From Lewinella sp. 4G2 (GTDB lineage: Bacteria; Bacteroidota; Bacteroidia; Chitinophagales; Saprospiraceae): a stretch of DNA of 64,000 bases. The translations under genes and the position numbers were made by a program. Position 1 is the first letter of the stretch; each line of letters starts with the position of its first letter. The notes below the pieces were generated by a model. It was not told the origin of the DNA. It searched no databases and saw only the letters and a list, made by a program, of their open reading frames with translations. Shown one piece after another: positions 62,070-64,000 of this stretch. The stretch lies in the NCBI RefSeq assembly GCF_001625015.1, contig NZ_LVWJ02000014.1, positions 2,604,001 to 2,668,000 of the forward strand, written 5' to 3'.

Positions 62070-63161
62070 ATGAAACACCACAAACACCCACCCATCAAGC
62101 GCCCCGTTTTGGGTAAGTACGGAAGAGTAGAATTTTCCTTAGTTGGTACTAATTGCGCTACCATTGATGGCCTAATGGAAAGGTGGCAACGGGAATACGG
62201 ATCGACCATCAATACGCTGGTAGTGACCGGCGACCACGGCCAGCAGCCGGAGTACTTCACCGTACAGCCCGGCGCGAAGAAAATGATGAACGGGGTAGGG
62301 TGGAATGAGTACGATGATAAGTTGTACGGTAGCCTCCACGATCTGGTACTCGTTAATGGCAATCACTACCCGGCTGATCGGCAGATCGTCTTCATTGATC
62401 CGAAAAAAGCCGGCACATTAGCGCGGCGACGGGAACAATTGACGAACGTCGCCGCGGTAATCCTTTGTCAGGAGGCAACGGATCTCCCCCAGTGGTTGAG
62501 CGATGTCATTGTTGCCGAGACTCCCGTCTGGAATCTGGCAGACGCGGAAGGACACTTATTTAAGCTATTTGAAAGTAGCGCGCAAGCCGCTCAAGCTCCG
62601 CTAAAAGCCTTGATATTAACCGGAGGCAAGAGTACCAGAATGGGCGAGGACAAGGCTGGGCTGATCTACCGCAACGGACAATCAGAGGCGGACAGGTTAG
62701 CGCAGTTGTGTGAAGAGCGCGGTCTTGAGACTTACTTCAGCGTAAGCGAACCGAGTGGACTGGATAACGAACTGCCGGATCGCTTCGTCGGGCTGGGCCC
62801 ACTTGGCGCCATTGCAACGGCCTTTCTTTATAACCCGGATGCCGCCTGGCTGGTCCTGGCCTGTGATCTTCCTTTGGTTGATGGACCGGTAATTGATCAA
62901 TTGATGAATACCCGTGACTCGAGCCAATTAGCTACAGCAATCAGAGGAGGTTCAAAACCATTCCCTGAACCGCTGATCGCCATTTACGAACCACGGGCCT
63001 ACGCCCGACTGCTGCAATTTCTGAGCATCGGCTACGCCTGCCCCCGCAAGGTGCTCATCAATAGTGATGTCGCCGAAGTAGTGCTGGAGGACGAGACTCC
63101 GCTTACGAACGCTAATACGCCCAATGAGCGCCGAGCGGTGCTGGAACGACTAAGTAAGTAG
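62070..63161 (+). CDS. mobA: MobA-type molybdenum cofactor guanylyltransferase with a MobB-like front half
   Basis: The 363-residue protein has two halves. Residues 179-363 are a nucleotidyltransferase with the MobA signature LILTGGKSTRMGEDKAG (182-197) and LACDLPLVDGPVI, expected to add GMP to the molybdenum cofactor. Residues 15-170 resemble MobB in order (FSLVGTNCATIDGLMERWQREYG ... NTLVVTGDHGQQ ... VLVNGNHYPADRQIVFIDPKKAG). The P-loop position reads GTNCATID and lacks the Walker A lysine, so this half probably does not bind GTP in the usual way. The start lies 3 bases after moeA, so the genes are co-translated. It converges with recR with only 4 bases between. Confidence 0.82.
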   Translation: MKHHKHPPIKRPVLGKYGRVEFSLVGTNCATIDGLMERWQREYGSTINTLVVTGDHGQQPEYFTVQPGAKKMMNGVGWNEYDDKLYGSLHDLVLVNGNHYPADRQIVFIDPKKAGTLARRREQLTNVAAVILCQEATDLPQWLSDVIVAETPVWNLADAEGHLFKLFESSAQAAQAPLKALILTGGKSTRMGEDKAGLIYRNGQSEADRLAQLCEERGLETYFSVSEPSGLDNELPDRFVGLGPLGAIATAFLYNPDAAWLVLACDLPLVDGPVIDQLMNTRDSSQLATAIRGGSKPFPEPLIAIYEPRAYARLLQFLSIGYACPRKVLINSDVAEVVLEDETPLTNANTPNERRAVLERLSK

Positions 63162-63165
63162 TGCT

Positions 63166-63765
63166 CTAGAGTTGTGTCCGCGAAACGATGGATCTACCCA
63201 ACGTCACCTCATCAGCATACTCCAACTCCCCACCAAAGGAAACTCCACGGGCAATGCTACTCACTGCGATGTCAACCGATTCTAATTGTCGGTTGATGTA
63301 AAAGATGGTCGTATCCCCTTCAATCGTAGGGCTGATGGCCATAATGATCTCTTTAGCGTCTGGCTCCCGGGCCCGCTGAATTAACGTATCGATGTTGAGA
63401 TCACTGGGCCCAACCCCTTCGATGGGCGCAATTACCCCACCGAGCACATGGTAAAGCCCCCGATACTGCTGCGTTTCTTCGATGGCCATTACGTCACGGA
63501 TACTCTCCACCACGCAGATCATGGACCGGTCGCGTCGCTGATCCCGACAGATGGAGCAAACGTGCTGGTCCGAGAGGTTACCACACACCGTACAGTGCTG
63601 AATGTTGACCCGCATGGTCGCAATCGCCCGGGAGAAGTCAGTACTATCTTCCGGTGGGCGCTGCACCAGATGAAGGACCAACCGCAACGCCGTTTTCTTA
63701 CCAATGCCGGGCAGGGATGCGAAAGCATTGACGGCATCTTCGATGAGTTTGGAAGAGAATTGCAT
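63166..63765 (-). CDS. recR: Recombination mediator protein RecR
   Basis: RecR works with RecF and RecO to load RecA at gaps in DNA. The 199-residue product is full length and has every expected part: the helix-hairpin-helix LPGIGKKTALRL (residues 18-29), the C4 zinc finger (C58, C61, C70, C73 in HCTVCGNLSDQHVCSICRD), the Toprim domain starting ICVVESIRDVMAIE, and the Walker-like C-terminus. YHVLGGVIAPIEGVGPSDLNI is highly typical. The start is the ATG at 63765. The gene converges with mobA and is the last recognisable gene in the window. Confidence 0.95.
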   Translation of the reverse strand: MQFSSKLIEDAVNAFASLPGIGKKTALRLVLHLVQRPPEDSTDFSRAIATMRVNIQHCTVCGNLSDQHVCSICRDQRRDRSMICVVESIRDVMAIEETQQYRGLYHVLGGVIAPIEGVGPSDLNIDTLIQRAREPDAKEIIMAISPTIEGDTTIFYINRQLESVDIAVSSIARGVSFGGELEYADEVTLGRSIVSRTQL

Positions 63766-64000
63766 GGTGGTAAGTTGGATCGTAAGAACAGGAGAAAAGT
63801 AAACAACTCAAGACTAAAAAAGTCGAGTAAATTCAAGGGTATTCTCAAATTAAATGCTGCTTTAATCTGCCGGATTTTAGTGCGTGTGGACGGGTATTTA
63901 CGCCAATCATTCCACATTTCTGCCTTATCCGGGAACCACGGGCGGCAAGTTTGTTTATTACCTAAATAAAGGGCAAATTTGCCCCCCGAAACCACGAAGC
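63766..64000. other. Region upstream of recR, no gene supported
   Basis: The 235 bases to the window end hold the recR leader and AT-rich sequence. A perfect 14-bp palindrome GGGCAAATTTGCCC lies at 63971-63984 and could be an operator for whatever gene begins past the edge. Open frames here on either strand look random. Confidence 0.35.

Noticed and set aside
63448-63995. Two frames overlapping recR (plus and minus)
   Set aside because: Both are shadows of recR or random sequence upstream of it; recR has all of its conserved motifs in its own frame.

Overview
The window looks like chromosome of a marine or aquatic Bacteroidota bacterium, most likely Saprospiraceae (Lewinella-like). The evidence is two SusC/SusD pairs, two proteins with Por-type (type IX) secretion tails, many lipoproteins, a TamB plus lipoprotein-TamA pair, futalosine-pathway menaquinone genes, starts without Shine-Dalgarno sequences, and a base composition a little above 50% G+C. 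There is no rRNA, tRNA, phage or insertion sequence that I can recognise. The organism assignment is an inference from gene content.

Layout: 1-591 is the end-truncated start of a LysE-type exporter on the minus strand. 748-6540 holds a phosphohexomutase, a lipoprotein/secreted protein pair, and mqnE, a histidine phosphatase and mqnA in tight order. 6758-24886 is one giant gene (6042 codons) for an exported adhesin-like protein. Its centre is an exact 999-bp tandem array of paired SdrD-B-like domains, and it ends at a strong terminator. 25324-31522 carries mostly minus-strand envelope genes: a coiled-coil secreted protein, a kelch lipoprotein, and an ELWxxDGT-type type IX secretion cargo. 31713-38741 holds a DUF2064 glycosyltransferase gene, then susC, susD and a sodium:solute symporter. 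That set reads as one uptake locus and is followed by a CsaA-type tRNA-binding protein. 39561-42129 is an arsenosugar-type block: a metallophosphoesterase fused to a peroxidase-like domain, then the radical SAM enzyme ArsS. hemJ converges on it. 43015-50804 is tamB-tamL. 52013-60699 is a second susC-susD pair followed by a five-repeat surface protein with a type IX tail. 60867-63765 is moeA, mobA (with a MobB-like front half) and recR.

The least explained material is non-coding or cross-coding. (1) An 18-bp motif, consensus near GCACCTGCGGCAGCGCCC, occurs about a dozen times on both strands, between genes and inside genes in several reading frames, often at linkers or N-termini. (2) Islands of degenerate heptamer tandem repeats fill gaps around arsS. 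One has been absorbed in frame into the metallophosphoesterase. (3) A 144-bp inverted pair of structured hairpins at 39108-39251, with compensatory base changes, looks like a REPIN. These three are the best candidates for something not yet described in this lineage. All counts and alignments were done by eye.
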